Notes: generated by a model from the letters alone, not told the origin. A stretch of 64,000 bases of DNA from Rhodococcus erythropolis NBRC 15567 (GCF_001552595.1 NZ_BCRM01000034.1:1-64000), one strand, 5' to 3'. Counted from the first letter of the stretch, positions 40,437-49,813 are shown. Translations and numbers: made by a program.

Positions 40437-41056
40437 CGGACGGCGTACCGCAGATAGATGACGCCGCCGTCGAAGGTTTTCTCTTCGAGCAGCCGCAGGT
40501 CCAGTCGCCCGCGCGGAAGGGCAGGCAATCCGCCTCCTACGCTGACCGGGCAGACGAACAGTCGGCATTCGTCGACCAGCCCCGCCGCGAATGCACTTGC
40601 AGCGATCGTCGGCCCGCCGATCGAGATATCTTGTACCGCTTCGCTCTCGAGCGCACGAACGGCGTCGGCGTCGAAGTCCCGGGCAATCGTTGTGCGCGCC
40701 GTCGACACCTCGTTCAGCGTCGTGGAGTACACGATTTTATCGATGCCACCCCAGATCTGAGCGAACTCGACTGTCGCCGACTCGATTCCGGCAAACTCGT
40801 CCGGCACCGAAGAACCTACCGACACGGAAGTACCTTGAAGGTCCTCGTGTGCCATTGTCTCCCAGGGAATCATTGTCTCCCAGGGAATCATCGTCTCGTA
40901 CATCCGGCGCCCGAGCAGGTACGTGCCGACTCCCCTCTCGAGCTCGTTGACGAACGAATGGACCTGCGCGTCGGGAACCGCCCAGTCGAAGTTCCCCTGC
41001 TCATCAGCCACATACCCGTCGATCGAGCAGATCGCCGAGTAGATCAGGCTCACCAT
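40433..41056 (-). CDS. RibD C-terminal / dihydrofolate-reductase-like reductase
   Basis: 207 residues. The N-terminus MVSLIYSAICSIDGYVADEQGNFDW and the motifs YLLGRRMYETM, KIVYSTTL, DISIGGPTIAASAFAAGLVDECRLFVCPVSVGGG and the terminal GGVIYLRY are typical of this NADPH-dependent family. The substrate is unknown. A 6-residue tandem duplication (MIPWET twice) from an 18-bp repeat lies at residues ~53-64, just after the GRRMYE motif. The start overlaps the nitroreductase stop by 7 nt, so the two form an operon. Confidence 0.88.
   Translation of the reverse strand: MVSLIYSAICSIDGYVADEQGNFDWAVPDAQVHSFVNELERGVGTYLLGRRMYETMIPWETMIPWETMAHEDLQGTSVSVGSSVPDEFAGIESATVEFAQIWGGIDKIVYSTTLNEVSTARTTIARDFDADAVRALESEAVQDISIGGPTIAASAFAAGLVDECRLFVCPVSVGGGLPALPRGRLDLRLLEEKTFDGGVIYLRYAVR
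40854..40889. repeat. Perfect 18-bp tandem duplication in the RibD-like gene
   Basis: attgtctcccagggaatc is present twice head to tail and adds six codons (MIPWET) in frame. The copies are identical, so the event looks recent. Confidence 0.92.
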
Positions 41057-41706
41057 CGGTCCACGTGCAGCACGTTGTCGACCGGTTCACGGGCGGCGGG
41101 TTTGAACGTCTCGCCGGTGAAGTACGCCGTCGGGATAAGCGCCGCCTGATGGAATCCGGCCGGAATACCCAGCAGCTCGGCAACTTCCGCTTCACGCTGC
41201 AGGTGCAATGTCGTCCACGCCGTACCGAGTCCACGTGCCCGTGCGGCCAGAGCGTAACTCCACGCGGCCGGGAGTAGAGAACCCCACAGACCGGCCTGGT
41301 TCCCCTCCGGCAACGTCTTACCCGCCTTGATGCACGGAATGAGAAGAACCGGCACCTCGCCCATGTGCTCACCGAGCCACGCGACGCTGGTGCCTACTCG
41401 CTGTTGGATCGGCGCGCGATCGGGATCATCGGCGAAGAGTTTTGCCGCCGAACCGTGAGAAGCAAGGTACTCGTCGGTGACTTCCTTGTAGATCTGCCCG
41501 ACTGCTGCACGCAGTGCCGGATCGGTCACCACCATCCACTGCCACCCCTGGCGATTCGAACCGGAGGGCGCCTGCAGGGCGATCTGGAGGCATTCCTTCA
41601 CCAGGTCCAACGGCACGGGACGGGTCAGATCCAGACGCTTTCGAACCGTCCGCGTTGTGGTCAGTAATTCGTCGGGTGTCAGGTCGAGTACGGGATACGA
41701 CGTCAT
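41050..41706 (-). CDS. Nitroreductase-family FMN protein
   Basis: 218 residues. FMN-binding nitroreductase fold: TTRTVRKRLDLTRPVPLDLVKECLQIALQAPSGSNRQGWQWMVVTDP at the N-terminus, LGEHMGEVPVLLIPCI, GLWGSLLPAAWSYALAARARGLGTAWTTLHL, and an IPAGFHQAALIPTAYFTGETFKPAAREP tail. It reduces nitro or enone compounds with NAD(P)H; substrate unknown. First gene of a two-gene operon with the RibD-like reductase. Confidence 0.9.
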   Translation of the reverse strand: MTSYPVLDLTPDELLTTTRTVRKRLDLTRPVPLDLVKECLQIALQAPSGSNRQGWQWMVVTDPALRAAVGQIYKEVTDEYLASHGSAAKLFADDPDRAPIQQRVGTSVAWLGEHMGEVPVLLIPCIKAGKTLPEGNQAGLWGSLLPAAWSYALAARARGLGTAWTTLHLQREAEVAELLGIPAGFHQAALIPTAYFTGETFKPAAREPVDNVLHVDRW

Positions 41707-41816
41707 CTCCCGATCATTGCACTGTCGCGAGCAGTGAGCAGGACAGTCCGTCTACACTTTTCTGATCCCGTGCGTGCTGGTTGTCGGGAGTATTCCCCGA
41801 TCAAAGGACTTTCGAC

Positions 41817-42446
41817 ATGAGTTGGCACGTCTGGTTGGCGTTCTTCGGAGCAAGTTGGGTGATCAGCCTGTCACCGGGGGCCGGCGCCATTGCGTCGATG
41901 TCGTCAGGGCTTGCCTACGGCTTGCGGCGCGGATACTGGAACATCTTCGGGCTGCAGTTGGGATTGCTGCTGCAGCTCGGAATTGTCGCGGCCGGGGTCG
42001 GTGCAATTCTCGCCAGTTCGACCGTGGCCTTTTCCTTGATCAAGTGGTTCGGTGTGGCATACCTCGTCTACCTGGGAATCAGGCAGTGGCGATCGGCTCC
42101 CACCGAGGTGGAGACCGACGAGGCAACCGCGAGCAGTTCGGGCCCGATGATGATGCTTCGCGGTTTTCTCGTGAACGCGAGCAACCCGAAGGCCGTCGTT
42201 TTCATGCTCGCTGTGCTCCCACAGTTCCTGGACCCGTCGGCACCGCTGCTTCCGCAGTATCTGATCATCGCCGCCACGATGTGCGCAGTCGACGTGATCG
42301 TGATGACCGGATACACCGGGCTGGCTGCACGGGTGCTCACCTTGATGCGATCCCCCAAACAGCAGCGAACCACCAATCGAGTGTTCGCCGGCCTGTTCTT
42401 CGGAGCCGCCGGCTTCCTCTCGAGCATCGGGCGTGCAGCAGCTTGA
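41817..42446 (+). CDS. LysE/RhtB-family exporter
   Basis: 209 residues, about six membrane helices. The family signature is visible at the N-terminus (WVISLSPGAGAIASMSSGLAYGLRRGYWNIFGLQLG) and in the middle (FRGFLVNASNPKAVVFMLAVLPQFL-type stretch). Likely exports an amino acid or derivative. The ATG at 41817 is preceded by AAAGGAC at good spacing; the frame is open to 41781 without a better start. Confidence 0.9.
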   Translation: MSWHVWLAFFGASWVISLSPGAGAIASMSSGLAYGLRRGYWNIFGLQLGLLLQLGIVAAGVGAILASSTVAFSLIKWFGVAYLVYLGIRQWRSAPTEVETDEATASSSGPMMMLRGFLVNASNPKAVVFMLAVLPQFLDPSAPLLPQYLIIAATMCAVDVIVMTGYTGLAARVLTLMRSPKQQRTTNRVFAGLFFGAAGFLSSIGRAAA

Positions 42447-42472
42447 TCGGTCACACGGCTTGATCGGTCACA
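42441..42472. repeat. 15-bp direct repeat at 17-nt spacing
   Basis: gcttgatcggtcaca at 42441-42455 and 42458-42472. It spans the LysE stop codon and the 3' end of the convergent DUF1345 gene. Confidence 0.85.
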
Positions 42473-43151
42473 GGCCTGCAATCAAGTTGACGACGGACGC
42501 GACGATCACCGAACCGAACAGATACGACAGCAATGCGTGGCCGAGCGCCATCGCGCGCATGTCCGACGACTTCAAGTTGGTGTCGGAAATCGCGAAGCTC
42601 ATCCCGACTGTGTAGGCCACGTAGGCGAAATCGCTGTACCGCGGCGGTTCTTCCTGATTGAAATCGATTCCGCCGTCGGGGCCCGAGTAGTACAGCCGCG
42701 CATAGCCGAGGGCGAAGAGCGTGTGGACCGCCAGCCACGAGATCACGACGCTGCCGACTGCAACCGATGCCGCCACGACTTGGTAGTGATGTCCGTCGGG
42801 TGCCGCCAAGAGCAGGAACGCGATACCGACCAGGCTCGCGACGGCAGCGCCGAGAATCAGCAGGTGTGCGACGTTGCGAGCCGGTTCTTCCCGCGTTGCG
42901 TGGCTCGCGGTGAGCGTCGCGTCGAAGGGCCAGACCAGAATCCACGTCCACACCGTGAACACCATCGCCGCGACATCCCAGCCGATCAGGAAGGCGAACC
43001 GGGGGTAGCCGACCAACGCCGTGACGACGCCTGCAGCGACACCGAGCACCAGACCTGTCGACACTCTCAGCGCTGGCCCGGCACCCAGCTCACTCCGCGG
43101 AACCGGGTTGATCGGAAGGTCGTGCGATCGATCGTTCACGGGCTCAGTCAA
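42468..43151 (-). CDS. DUF1345 family membrane protein
   Basis: 227 residues. Five or so membrane helices: [91 protein letters not shown], and the C-terminal [22 protein letters not shown]. The motif [22 protein letters not shown] is typical of DUF1345. Function unknown. Confidence 0.88.
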   Translation of the reverse strand: MTEPVNDRSHDLPINPVPRSELGAGPALRVSTGLVLGVAAGVVTALVGYPRFAFLIGWDVAAMVFTVWTWILVWPFDATLTASHATREEPARNVAHLLILGAAVASLVGIAFLLLAAPDGHHYQVVAASVAVGSVVISWLAVHTLFALGYARLYYSGPDGGIDFNQEEPPRYSDFAYVAYTVGMSFAISDTNLKSSDMRAMALGHALLSYLFGSVIVASVVNLIAGL

Positions 43152-43207
43152 CCACCGTTCGCAATGAGACGGTGGTTACGCCGCAAGGTAATCGAGAAGC
43201 AGGTGTC

Positions 43208-44527
43208 TCAGGCGTTGCACGCACCGACCAATGGCTTGCCGTTGAATCTGTCCAGCACGTACCGCAATCCGACACCGAAGTCCGCTACGGCCGGCGCGAG
43301 GTGATTGTTACCGCTCCCCGGATTCACTGCAGGCAGGGTGTCGGTGAACAACGTCGCCTCGGCCCCGCGCGCGCACCAGTCCTGAACCAGGCGCCGGGTT
43401 TGCTCGTACGGGATGAAATCGTCGTTGAGCGCTCCGTTGACCAGAATCGGCGAGGCCGGGGTTCGCCGCCCGATGCGTTGTTCCTCGATCACCTGCTGGA
43501 TCTCCGGTACCGATTCCACCACGTCGGCAAGTGGCCGGCCGTCCGTGGTCCACGACGCCGTCGACTGCTTCCCGTACTTGGTTCGGGAATCGATGAGGCA
43601 TTGCCCGGCGACGTCGGCGAGCACGGACCGGCCGTAGTCGTTGAGTCGAGATTCGATCGGCTCTCGGGCGGCGGGAAATCGGTCGAGGACGCCGTTGATC
43701 GTGTAGCCGATCGCGGCCATCAGGCCGGTACCGTCGATATGACGCAGAACGCTTGCCAGGTCTGCCGGGGGCGCGCTCGCGTAACTCCCGACCAGATTCA
43801 ACTCAGGCGCGTATTCGGGTGCCAGTTCGGTTGCAGCGGCAGTGGCGCCGCCGCCCTGCGAATGGCCCCACAGCGCTATCGGATCGTCCTCGCCTGCCTT
43901 CGCCAAGGCTCGGGCAGCGCGTGCACCGTCCAACATCGCATGGGCTTCCTCGGCGCGATTGACGTAGGTATGGATGCCGGGTGTTCCGAGTCCGATGTAG
44001 TCGGTGACAAACACGCGAACGCCCTGGGCTAGGAATGCGAAAGCAAATGCGGACTCGTAGTTGACACCGACACTGTCCACACCGGCACCGTAGTTCGACG
44101 GATTCCCGGGTTCCGCCAGGCGGAGTTGACCGGCAGTGGGGAACATCCTCGACGGCGCGCACTGATCACCTTGGCCCTGCGTGCCCGGACCGATCACCAC
44201 CGTCGGGCGCGGGCCCGCGCCTGACCACGGGGCAGCCGGCTCCAGGTACGAGCCCGACACAGCAACATTGGATCCGTGGGTGTCGGTACTCGAATACAGG
44301 ATCCGGGTCCCCACACCAGGCACTCCGCCGAGGGCACCGGCCAGCGGCAGCGGTTCCGTCCGAATCACCGAACCCGGATCACCGACGTCGCCCGGAATCG
44401 CGTCGTAGAAATCGTTCACAGGTTCGGCGTTCGATACCGGTGTGAACAGTAGCGAGGTCGACAACAGCGCCGATACCGCAACGGCCGAAACCTTCAGTGC
44501 CGCGAGGACAACCTTCCGGGTGCTCAT
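43208..44527 (-). CDS. Secretory lipase-family alpha/beta hydrolase
   Basis: 439 residues. The signal peptide starts at MSTRKVVLAALKVSAVAVSA and probably ends at VSNA|EPVNDFYD. The nucleophile motif GHSQGGGA (~residue 210) and family stretches (GTRILYSSTDTHG, TVVIGPGTQGQGDQCAPS, FVTDYIGLGTPGIHTYVNRAEEAHAMLD, SPILVNGALNDDFIPYEQTRRLVQDWCARGA, GSGNNHLAPAV) fit the secreted LIP-type lipase/esterase family of actinobacteria. The late Asp and His complete a triad. I prefer the ATG at 44527; an in-frame extension to 44560 lacks a signal-like start. It follows the CFA-type gene by 20 nt. Confidence 0.9.
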   Translation of the reverse strand: MSTRKVVLAALKVSAVAVSALLSTSLLFTPVSNAEPVNDFYDAIPGDVGDPGSVIRTEPLPLAGALGGVPGVGTRILYSSTDTHGSNVAVSGSYLEPAAPWSGAGPRPTVVIGPGTQGQGDQCAPSRMFPTAGQLRLAEPGNPSNYGAGVDSVGVNYESAFAFAFLAQGVRVFVTDYIGLGTPGIHTYVNRAEEAHAMLDGARAARALAKAGEDDPIALWGHSQGGGATAAATELAPEYAPELNLVGSYASAPPADLASVLRHIDGTGLMAAIGYTINGVLDRFPAAREPIESRLNDYGRSVLADVAGQCLIDSRTKYGKQSTASWTTDGRPLADVVESVPEIQQVIEEQRIGRRTPASPILVNGALNDDFIPYEQTRRLVQDWCARGAEATLFTDTLPAVNPGSGNNHLAPAVADFGVGLRYVLDRFNGKPLVGACNA

Positions 44528-44547
44528 GGAAATCCAACGTATAGGCC

Positions 44548-45879
44548 TCAGTCGACGCACGGACCGGTTTCGATCTGCGGGACTTCAATCGATCGATACC
44601 AACTGCTACGCGAGCGGGCCATGCCACTGGCCCCCCGATCCCCTGGTTTCACGGCCAAGACCTGATGAATCGTAAGCCTGTGCGGCTCCTCGAAACCCAG
44701 GGCACTGGCAGCGAGATACAGCAACCAGGTACGCACGCGGGGAGCACCGACCTGAAGGACCGATGCGTCCCAGTTCTCGCGAAGATTCTGTACCCACGCG
44801 CGCAGTGTCAAGGCGTAATGCTCGCGCAACGACTCGCTGTCACGCGTCTCGAAACCTGAAAGTTCGAGCGCATCAATGGTTTTGCTCAGCGGAAGGATCT
44901 CACCGTCCGGGAAGATGTACCTGTCGATGAAACTGCGTCCGTCATCGACGTTGTCCGACAAAGACTTCACCGCCGCGATGGCGTGATTGAGCAGACGACC
45001 CTGTGGCACGAGCAGGTCGAAGAGTTTTGCCGTGTACACCGGCAAATTGGCCAGGCCCACATGCTCGGACATGCCGATGCTCGAAATCGCGTCGTACGGG
45101 CCGTCGTCGACGTCGCGATAGTCCTGCACCCGAATCTCGATACGATCGGCCAAACCCGCGTCGGCAACTCGTCCCTTGGCGTACTCGACCTGCTCGTTGC
45201 TCAGTGACACTCCGACGACGTCGACGCCGTAGTTCTGGGCAGCGTGCAGTGCCATCGATCCCCAGCCACAACCGACGTCGAGCAGTCGCATTCCCGGCTT
45301 CAGATCGAGCTTGCGGCAAATCAGATCCAGCTTCGCGTACTGAGCAGCTTCGAGGGATTCGACCCCTTCCGGCCAGTACCCGCACGAATAGACCATGCTC
45401 GGCCCGAGAAACATTTCGTAGAAGCGGTTCCCGACGTCGTAGTGATGGGAGACCGTGGCCGAATCGCGTGATTTACTGTGCCGCTTGCCTCGCTTACGAC
45501 GCATCTCGATCGACGGAGGCGATGGCGGTGGACCCACCGCCCCCAAGCCGGCGAAAGTACCGGCGGCGCGGACCAGCGAGCGCAACGGCAACGCCGACAA
45601 ACGATTCTCACCGAGCCGCGTGACCAGATCCGGGACATCGAGGAGCGCAAAGATATCGCCGTCTACGTCCAGATCGCCGGACACGTATGCCCTCGCCAGC
45701 CCCAATTCGTTGGGAGAGTAAAGGACTCGACGTAGGGCACGCCGATTCCGGAAATGTACCCGCGCAGCGGCGTCCGGCGGACCTGCCTCCGAACCGTCCC
45801 AACATCGCACGCGAACCGGAAGCGGAACCCCGATCACTTCCTCGAAAACCGTCAAAATCTTGGTCGCGGCACCAGTCAC
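44548..45879 (-). CDS. Cyclopropane/methyl-branched fatty acid synthase-type SAM methyltransferase
   Basis: 443 residues. An N-terminal lipid-binding region (VHFRNRRALRRVLYSPNELGLARAYVSGDLDVDGD) precedes the CFA synthase methyltransferase domain: VSHHYDVGNRFYEMFLGPSMVYSCGYW, SAM site LLDVGCGWGSMALHAAQ, GVSLSNEQVEYAKGR, SIGMSEHVG, then FIDRYIFPDGEILPL. It methylates the double bond of membrane-lipid oleoyl chains, giving a cyclopropane or methyl branch (UfaA1-like). The C-terminal ~30 residues (SRSSWYRSIEVPQIETG) are outside the core. It is probably transcribed with the secretory lipase downstream. Confidence 0.92.
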   Translation of the reverse strand: MTGAATKILTVFEEVIGVPLPVRVRCWDGSEAGPPDAAARVHFRNRRALRRVLYSPNELGLARAYVSGDLDVDGDIFALLDVPDLVTRLGENRLSALPLRSLVRAAGTFAGLGAVGPPPSPPSIEMRRKRGKRHSKSRDSATVSHHYDVGNRFYEMFLGPSMVYSCGYWPEGVESLEAAQYAKLDLICRKLDLKPGMRLLDVGCGWGSMALHAAQNYGVDVVGVSLSNEQVEYAKGRVADAGLADRIEIRVQDYRDVDDGPYDAISSIGMSEHVGLANLPVYTAKLFDLLVPQGRLLNHAIAAVKSLSDNVDDGRSFIDRYIFPDGEILPLSKTIDALELSGFETRDSESLREHYALTLRAWVQNLRENWDASVLQVGAPRVRTWLLYLAASALGFEEPHRLTIHQVLAVKPGDRGASGMARSRSSWYRSIEVPQIETGPCVD

Positions 45880-45985
45880 AGATCCACCCCTCCGACAAAA
45901 GATGGTTAGCCGATGACAGAAAACTTACGCCCGATTCGCGAATCTTTCGCGCCATTTGTCCGAGTTTTGGGCAGTGTTCACCGCA

Positions 45986-46017
45986 GTTTCGGTATTCATC
46001 GAGGTTTCGGTATTCAT
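45986..46017. repeat. 14-bp direct repeat at 18-nt spacing in an intergenic gap
   Basis: gtttcggtattcat at 45986-45999 and 46004-46017, in the 145-nt gap between the CFA-type start and the lyase stop. I see no gene in this gap. Confidence 0.85.
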
Positions 46018-46024
46018 AGCGGTG

Positions 46025-47599
46025 TCAGGGCTCCACCAGCCCGGCGAGGAATTCCACCAGCAGTCTCTTAGTCACCTCACGTGGCAGCGATTCCACTGCC
46101 GCGAGGACGGCCGCCATGTCCAAGGGAGAATCAGCAGAACCCCGAGGATCCAGCCCCGCCGACCTCAAAGCTGCCGCGACAGCGTCACTTGGCAACGCAA
46201 GAACATCGGCGACGGTGACATCGCCACGTTCGAATGCTCCGGCCAACTCTGCCAGTGCCGGCGGCGCCTCGGCTGCCGCCGAGCCGCGAACGTCGTCGGC
46301 ACCGAGGACGAGCGCATTGGTCAACTCGCCGAGCACCGACTCGGTCACCGGGGTGACGGTGAGGTGGGTTGTTCGAGGCAATACAGTTCCGTCAGGTTGC
46401 GTCGACGCCGGCTGCCCTTGAAGGACGAAGCCGCGGGCACCGACAGCGCTTACCCAGCGATGCGGATCGACTCGACGTTCGAGGGGCACCGAACCATCGG
46501 TGGCGACCGCGAACAGCGGCCCCACCGGCGAGCCCACGACGCGAAGCCCGTCGATGCTCTGGACCGTCTCGATCAGCGCACGGGTGGCCCGCTGCGCCCG
46601 GGACACCAGTTCGGCGTACCCCGATTGCCCGAGAACTTGCGAAATCGCCCACGCTCCGGCCAGAGCAGCAACGGATTTGGAACCGAGAAGCGTGGGATTG
46701 ACCACCGGATACCCCGGCCAGTCCGTGAGTCCGAAATACTGCTTGCGATGCAGGTCACGCCCGCGGTGCAGCAAGACCGAGACGCCCTTGGGTGAGTATC
46801 CGTACTTGTGGAAGTCGACCGACATGCTGGTGACACCGGGCACCTGGAAATCCCAGGGCGGCAGATCACCCCACCACGGCAACGCAAGCCCACCGATGCA
46901 GGCGTCGACATGTAATGGAATCGAATGTGCACGAGCAACTTCCGCGACGTCGGCGATCGGGTCGAGCGCCGCGAACGGGTAATTGGGCGCCGAGACGACG
47001 ATCAGAACCGTGTCCTTCCGAACTGCCGTCGCAATATCGTGTGCGCCCACGCGCCCCGACGTGGGATCTACGGGTACCAGAATGAGTTCCAGTCCGAGTA
47101 GGTGCGCTGCCTTGTGGAAAGCGGCGTGCGCGGTGGTCGGAAGAACCAGCGAACCCTCACCCGGCGGGAGCCCGCGGAAGTCGCGAGCTGCCTTGACGGC
47201 CAACACACAACTCTCCGTTCCGCCGCTGGTGACATTTCCGACGACTACGCCTCCGGCGTCTGTGTCTGTGCCTGTATCTGTATCTGCGGCTGGGTCTGAA
47301 GCTCCATGGAGGAACTCTCGAGCGAACGCAACCAACTCACGCTCCATCACCGCCGTGGACGGGAACACCGTCGGGTCGAGACCGTTGACCGGCTGAACCA
47401 ATCGAGCTGCGTCCGCTGCCAACTCGTCGAGCGCGGCGAGGCCGCTGTCGTACACGTACGACAGAACCCGGCCTCCGTGCGTCGGGGCATCCTGCTCACG
47501 AAGCGAACGCAGCCGAGTCAAGATGTCGGCCGCCCTCTTCTCGAGGTTCGTGCTCTCGACGATCTTGCCCTTAAGTTCCTCGGCCTGAGTGGAACTCAT
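46025..47599 (-). CDS. Sphingosine-1-phosphate-lyase-like PLP enzyme (group II decarboxylase family)
   Basis: 524 residues. The core follows sphingosine-1-phosphate lyase closely: VTSGGTESCVLAVKAARDF, SAPNYPFAALDPIADVAEVARAHSIPLHVDACIGGLALPWW, and the PLP-lysine motif VTSMSVDFHKYGYSPKGVSVLLHRGRDLHRKQYF followed by a conserved NPTLLGSKSVAALAGAWA. S1P lyase cleaves phosphorylated sphingoid bases to a long-chain aldehyde and phosphoethanolamine. A Thr/Asp-rich insert (DTDTGTDTD, ~residues 106-114) comes from 6-bp repeats. The last ~90 residues form an extra helical tail. It starts 4 nt inside the end of the MFS_2 transporter gene (ATGA), so the two are coupled. The true substrate is unproven; a related amino-acid decarboxylase role is possible. 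Confidence 0.85.
   Translation of the reverse strand: MSSTQAEELKGKIVESTNLEKRAADILTRLRSLREQDAPTHGGRVLSYVYDSGLAALDELAADAARLVQPVNGLDPTVFPSTAVMERELVAFAREFLHGASDPAADTDTGTDTDAGGVVVGNVTSGGTESCVLAVKAARDFRGLPPGEGSLVLPTTAHAAFHKAAHLLGLELILVPVDPTSGRVGAHDIATAVRKDTVLIVVSAPNYPFAALDPIADVAEVARAHSIPLHVDACIGGLALPWWGDLPPWDFQVPGVTSMSVDFHKYGYSPKGVSVLLHRGRDLHRKQYFGLTDWPGYPVVNPTLLGSKSVAALAGAWAISQVLGQSGYAELVSRAQRATRALIETVQSIDGLRVVGSPVGPLFAVATDGSVPLERRVDPHRWVSAVGARGFVLQGQPASTQPDGTVLPRTTHLTVTPVTESVLGELTNALVLGADDVRGSAAAEAPPALAELAGAFERGDVTVADVLALPSDAVAAALRSAGLDPRGSADSPLDMAAVLAAVESLPREVTKRLLVEFLAGLVEP
47258..47292. repeat. 6-bp repeats in the lyase gene
   Basis: Five or so variants of (T/G)(A/G)TCTG code the Asp-Thr tract near residue 110. 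Slippage would change the tract length without breaking the frame. Confidence 0.7.
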
Positions 47600-48993
47600 C
47601 GTTCACCTACGTTCTCGTGAGTGGATTCTTGTTCGGTGCGGTAATTCCGCAGTACGACCAGGCTGATCGCAACCAGGATCGCCGGGACGACCGAGAAGCC
47701 AAGGGCTATTCCGGTCAGCGCTGATTCCGGTTGCACGACAGTCTCGCCCGCAGTTTTCGAAACGAAGCCGGTCACCGCGAGTACACCCAAGAACACCGCG
47801 GGCCCCAGGGCAAGGCCTGCGGTTTCCGAGGCTGTCCAGATACCACTGAGCGAACCACCACGTTGGCGTCCACCGATTCGCGCGTCATCCTCGATGACGT
47901 CAGGAAGCATCGCCAACGGGAACACCTGCATGCCGGCATATCCGACGCCGGCAAGGGCGACGGCACCGTAGATCCACGAACCGGCGTTGACAGCCGCAAG
48001 CGTCAACAACGCCGTCGCGACGACAAACAGAACCGAGGACACGACGTAACCGCGAAGCTTTCCGTACCGATGCGAGAACCGGTACCACAGCGGCATGACG
48101 ACGAGAGCTGGTCCGACAAGTGCAACGAACAGACCGGTGAGCGCGCCTTCGCTGCCCATCACATAGGTCGCCAGATATTGCGCACCCGCCAACATCACAG
48201 CGGTGGCAAGTGCTTGGAGCACGAAGACGATGACCAGCAATCGGAACGCGCGGGTACGTCGTATCGCGTCGAACCCGTCTCGGTACTGCGAGAGCAACGA
48301 GCCGACCGGCGCGTCCGCGTGAGTCACCGTGTGGCGCGCCGCTCCGCGAACTGCCCAGATCATTGCCCCACACATCAGCGCCGACACCCCGATGGCCATG
48401 ACCAGATAACCGCGTGCTCCGCCCCCGGCAGCGTCGCGAAGTTCCGGTCCACCAGCGCCGATGACCAGAATTGTCAGGGCCAACACCGCAATTCGAACCG
48501 ATACCAAACGAGTGCGTTCGTGGTAATCGCCGGTCAACTCGGTCGGCAACGCGATATATGGAACCTGAAAGAGGCTGTACGCACTCGCCGCGAGCAGGAA
48601 GAAGACGAGCACCCACAACGCCCCGACTCCGGGGCCCGCAGACACGGGGGCTGAGAACGTGAGAATGAAGAGCAACGGCAGTCCCAAAGCGCCTGCGAGC
48701 ATGAGTGGCACTCGCGTACCAGTTCGATGAGAGCTTCGATCGCTGATCGACCCGATCAGCGGATCGATCAGGACGTCGGCGATTTTCGGGACAATGACTA
48801 CAAGCGACGCGAGCGCCGCGGCCACGCCGAGCGTATCGGTCAGGTAGTACGCCAGTACCAGACCTGGAAGCACGCCGAATCCACCCGTGCCGACACTTCC
48901 CGCTGCGTATCCGGCCACCACACCACGCGAAAGCCTGTCAGGCGATCTACCTTCACGAAGACGTACCGGTTTGTCTGTAGTCACCGTCCACAC
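47596..48993 (-). CDS. MFS_2 / GPH-family (melibiose-permease-like) transporter
   Basis: 465 residues, about 12 helices. GPH-type features: GYAAGSVGTGGFGVLPGLVLAYYLTDTLGV in helix 1, PKIADVLIDPLIGSISDRSSHRTGTRVPLML (the D-P-x-x-G motif of the cation site), YIALPTELTGDYHERTRLVSVR and, in the second half, VFPLAMLPDVIEDDARIGGRQRGGSLSGIW. This family includes sugar symporters and the MFSD2 lysophospholipid and sphingosine-1-phosphate transporters. The start is GTG at 48993 or, more attractive, GTG at 48984, which has TAGTGT 7 nt upstream as a leaderless -10. Translationally coupled to the S1P-lyase-like enzyme. Confidence 0.88.
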   Translation of the reverse strand: MWTVTTDKPVRLREGRSPDRLSRGVVAGYAAGSVGTGGFGVLPGLVLAYYLTDTLGVAAALASLVVIVPKIADVLIDPLIGSISDRSSHRTGTRVPLMLAGALGLPLLFILTFSAPVSAGPGVGALWVLVFFLLAASAYSLFQVPYIALPTELTGDYHERTRLVSVRIAVLALTILVIGAGGPELRDAAGGGARGYLVMAIGVSALMCGAMIWAVRGAARHTVTHADAPVGSLLSQYRDGFDAIRRTRAFRLLVIVFVLQALATAVMLAGAQYLATYVMGSEGALTGLFVALVGPALVVMPLWYRFSHRYGKLRGYVVSSVLFVVATALLTLAAVNAGSWIYGAVALAGVGYAGMQVFPLAMLPDVIEDDARIGGRQRGGSLSGIWTASETAGLALGPAVFLGVLAVTGFVSKTAGETVVQPESALTGIALGFSVVPAILVAISLVVLRNYRTEQESTHENVGER

Positions 48994-49116
48994 ACTAATG
49001 TCACGACTCCGTACCGCGAGGGCAAAAGAATCTCGATGACCAGAAGTCGCTCACTCGGACGGGCCGGGCATGCCAGACTGTGAACCGATTCGTACACGAA
49101 CGAAAGCCTGAAGACG

Positions 49117-49770
49117 ATGGTTGGTCCACTGACAGAGATCTGGCCTCCGTACGGAGTCACGATCACGTGTGGGCCCGTCACCTTGGTCCCTGTGCGCGAC
49201 GACCATTTCCCCGAACTCGCTGCGCTGGTCCGAGCCGGCATTCACCCTGCCGAACAGATGCCGTTTCTCGTCCCCTGGACGGTGGGCACTCCCACCGAAG
49301 TGTCGCGAAGATTCATCCAATACCACTGGTCGGTCCGCGGAGCGATGACCACGGCCGACTGGAAATTCGAAACAGCCATTGTCGTCGACGGAGAAATTGT
49401 CGGCTGCCAGGCGTTCGCCGCGACGGACTTTCCCAAAAGTCGTACCGGTGAAACCGGCTCGTGGATCGGGCGCGGGTTCCAAGGCCGGGGCATCGGCACT
49501 CTTGCCCGACAGGCAATCTGCGCATTCGCATTCGACTCTTTGGGCGCACGCAGCGTCGTGTCGTCGGCGTTCACGGACAACCCCGCCTCGATCACGGTGT
49601 CGACCAAAGTCGGGTACCGCGCCGACGGCACAGTAGAGGAGTTGGCTGCCGACGGCCGAATGACCGTGCGTCGACTCTTCACCCTCAGGCGCGAAGATTT
49701 TGTCGCACCGCCGTACCCCGTCGAAGTGACCGGCGCAGACGCGCTCAGGGCGATGCTGGGCATCGACTGA
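49117..49770 (+). CDS. GNAT-family N-acetyltransferase (RimJ/RimL type)
   Basis: 217 residues. N-terminal GPVTLVPVRDDHFPELAALV, acceptor region, then the acetyl-CoA segment GSWIGRGFQGRGIGTLARQAICAFAFDSLGARSV (the RGxGIGT pyrophosphate loop) and the terminal strand ASITVSTKVGYRADGTV. It acetylates an amine, often a protein N-terminus or small molecule; substrate unknown. Divergent from the MFS_2 transporter. Confidence 0.9.
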   Translation: MVGPLTEIWPPYGVTITCGPVTLVPVRDDHFPELAALVRAGIHPAEQMPFLVPWTVGTPTEVSRRFIQYHWSVRGAMTTADWKFETAIVVDGEIVGCQAFAATDFPKSRTGETGSWIGRGFQGRGIGTLARQAICAFAFDSLGARSVVSSAFTDNPASITVSTKVGYRADGTVEELAADGRMTVRRLFTLRREDFVAPPYPVEVTGADALRAMLGID

Positions 49771-49813
49771 GCGAGCTACCCGTGCACACAGCGGCAACCG
49801 GTAGAACAGACAC

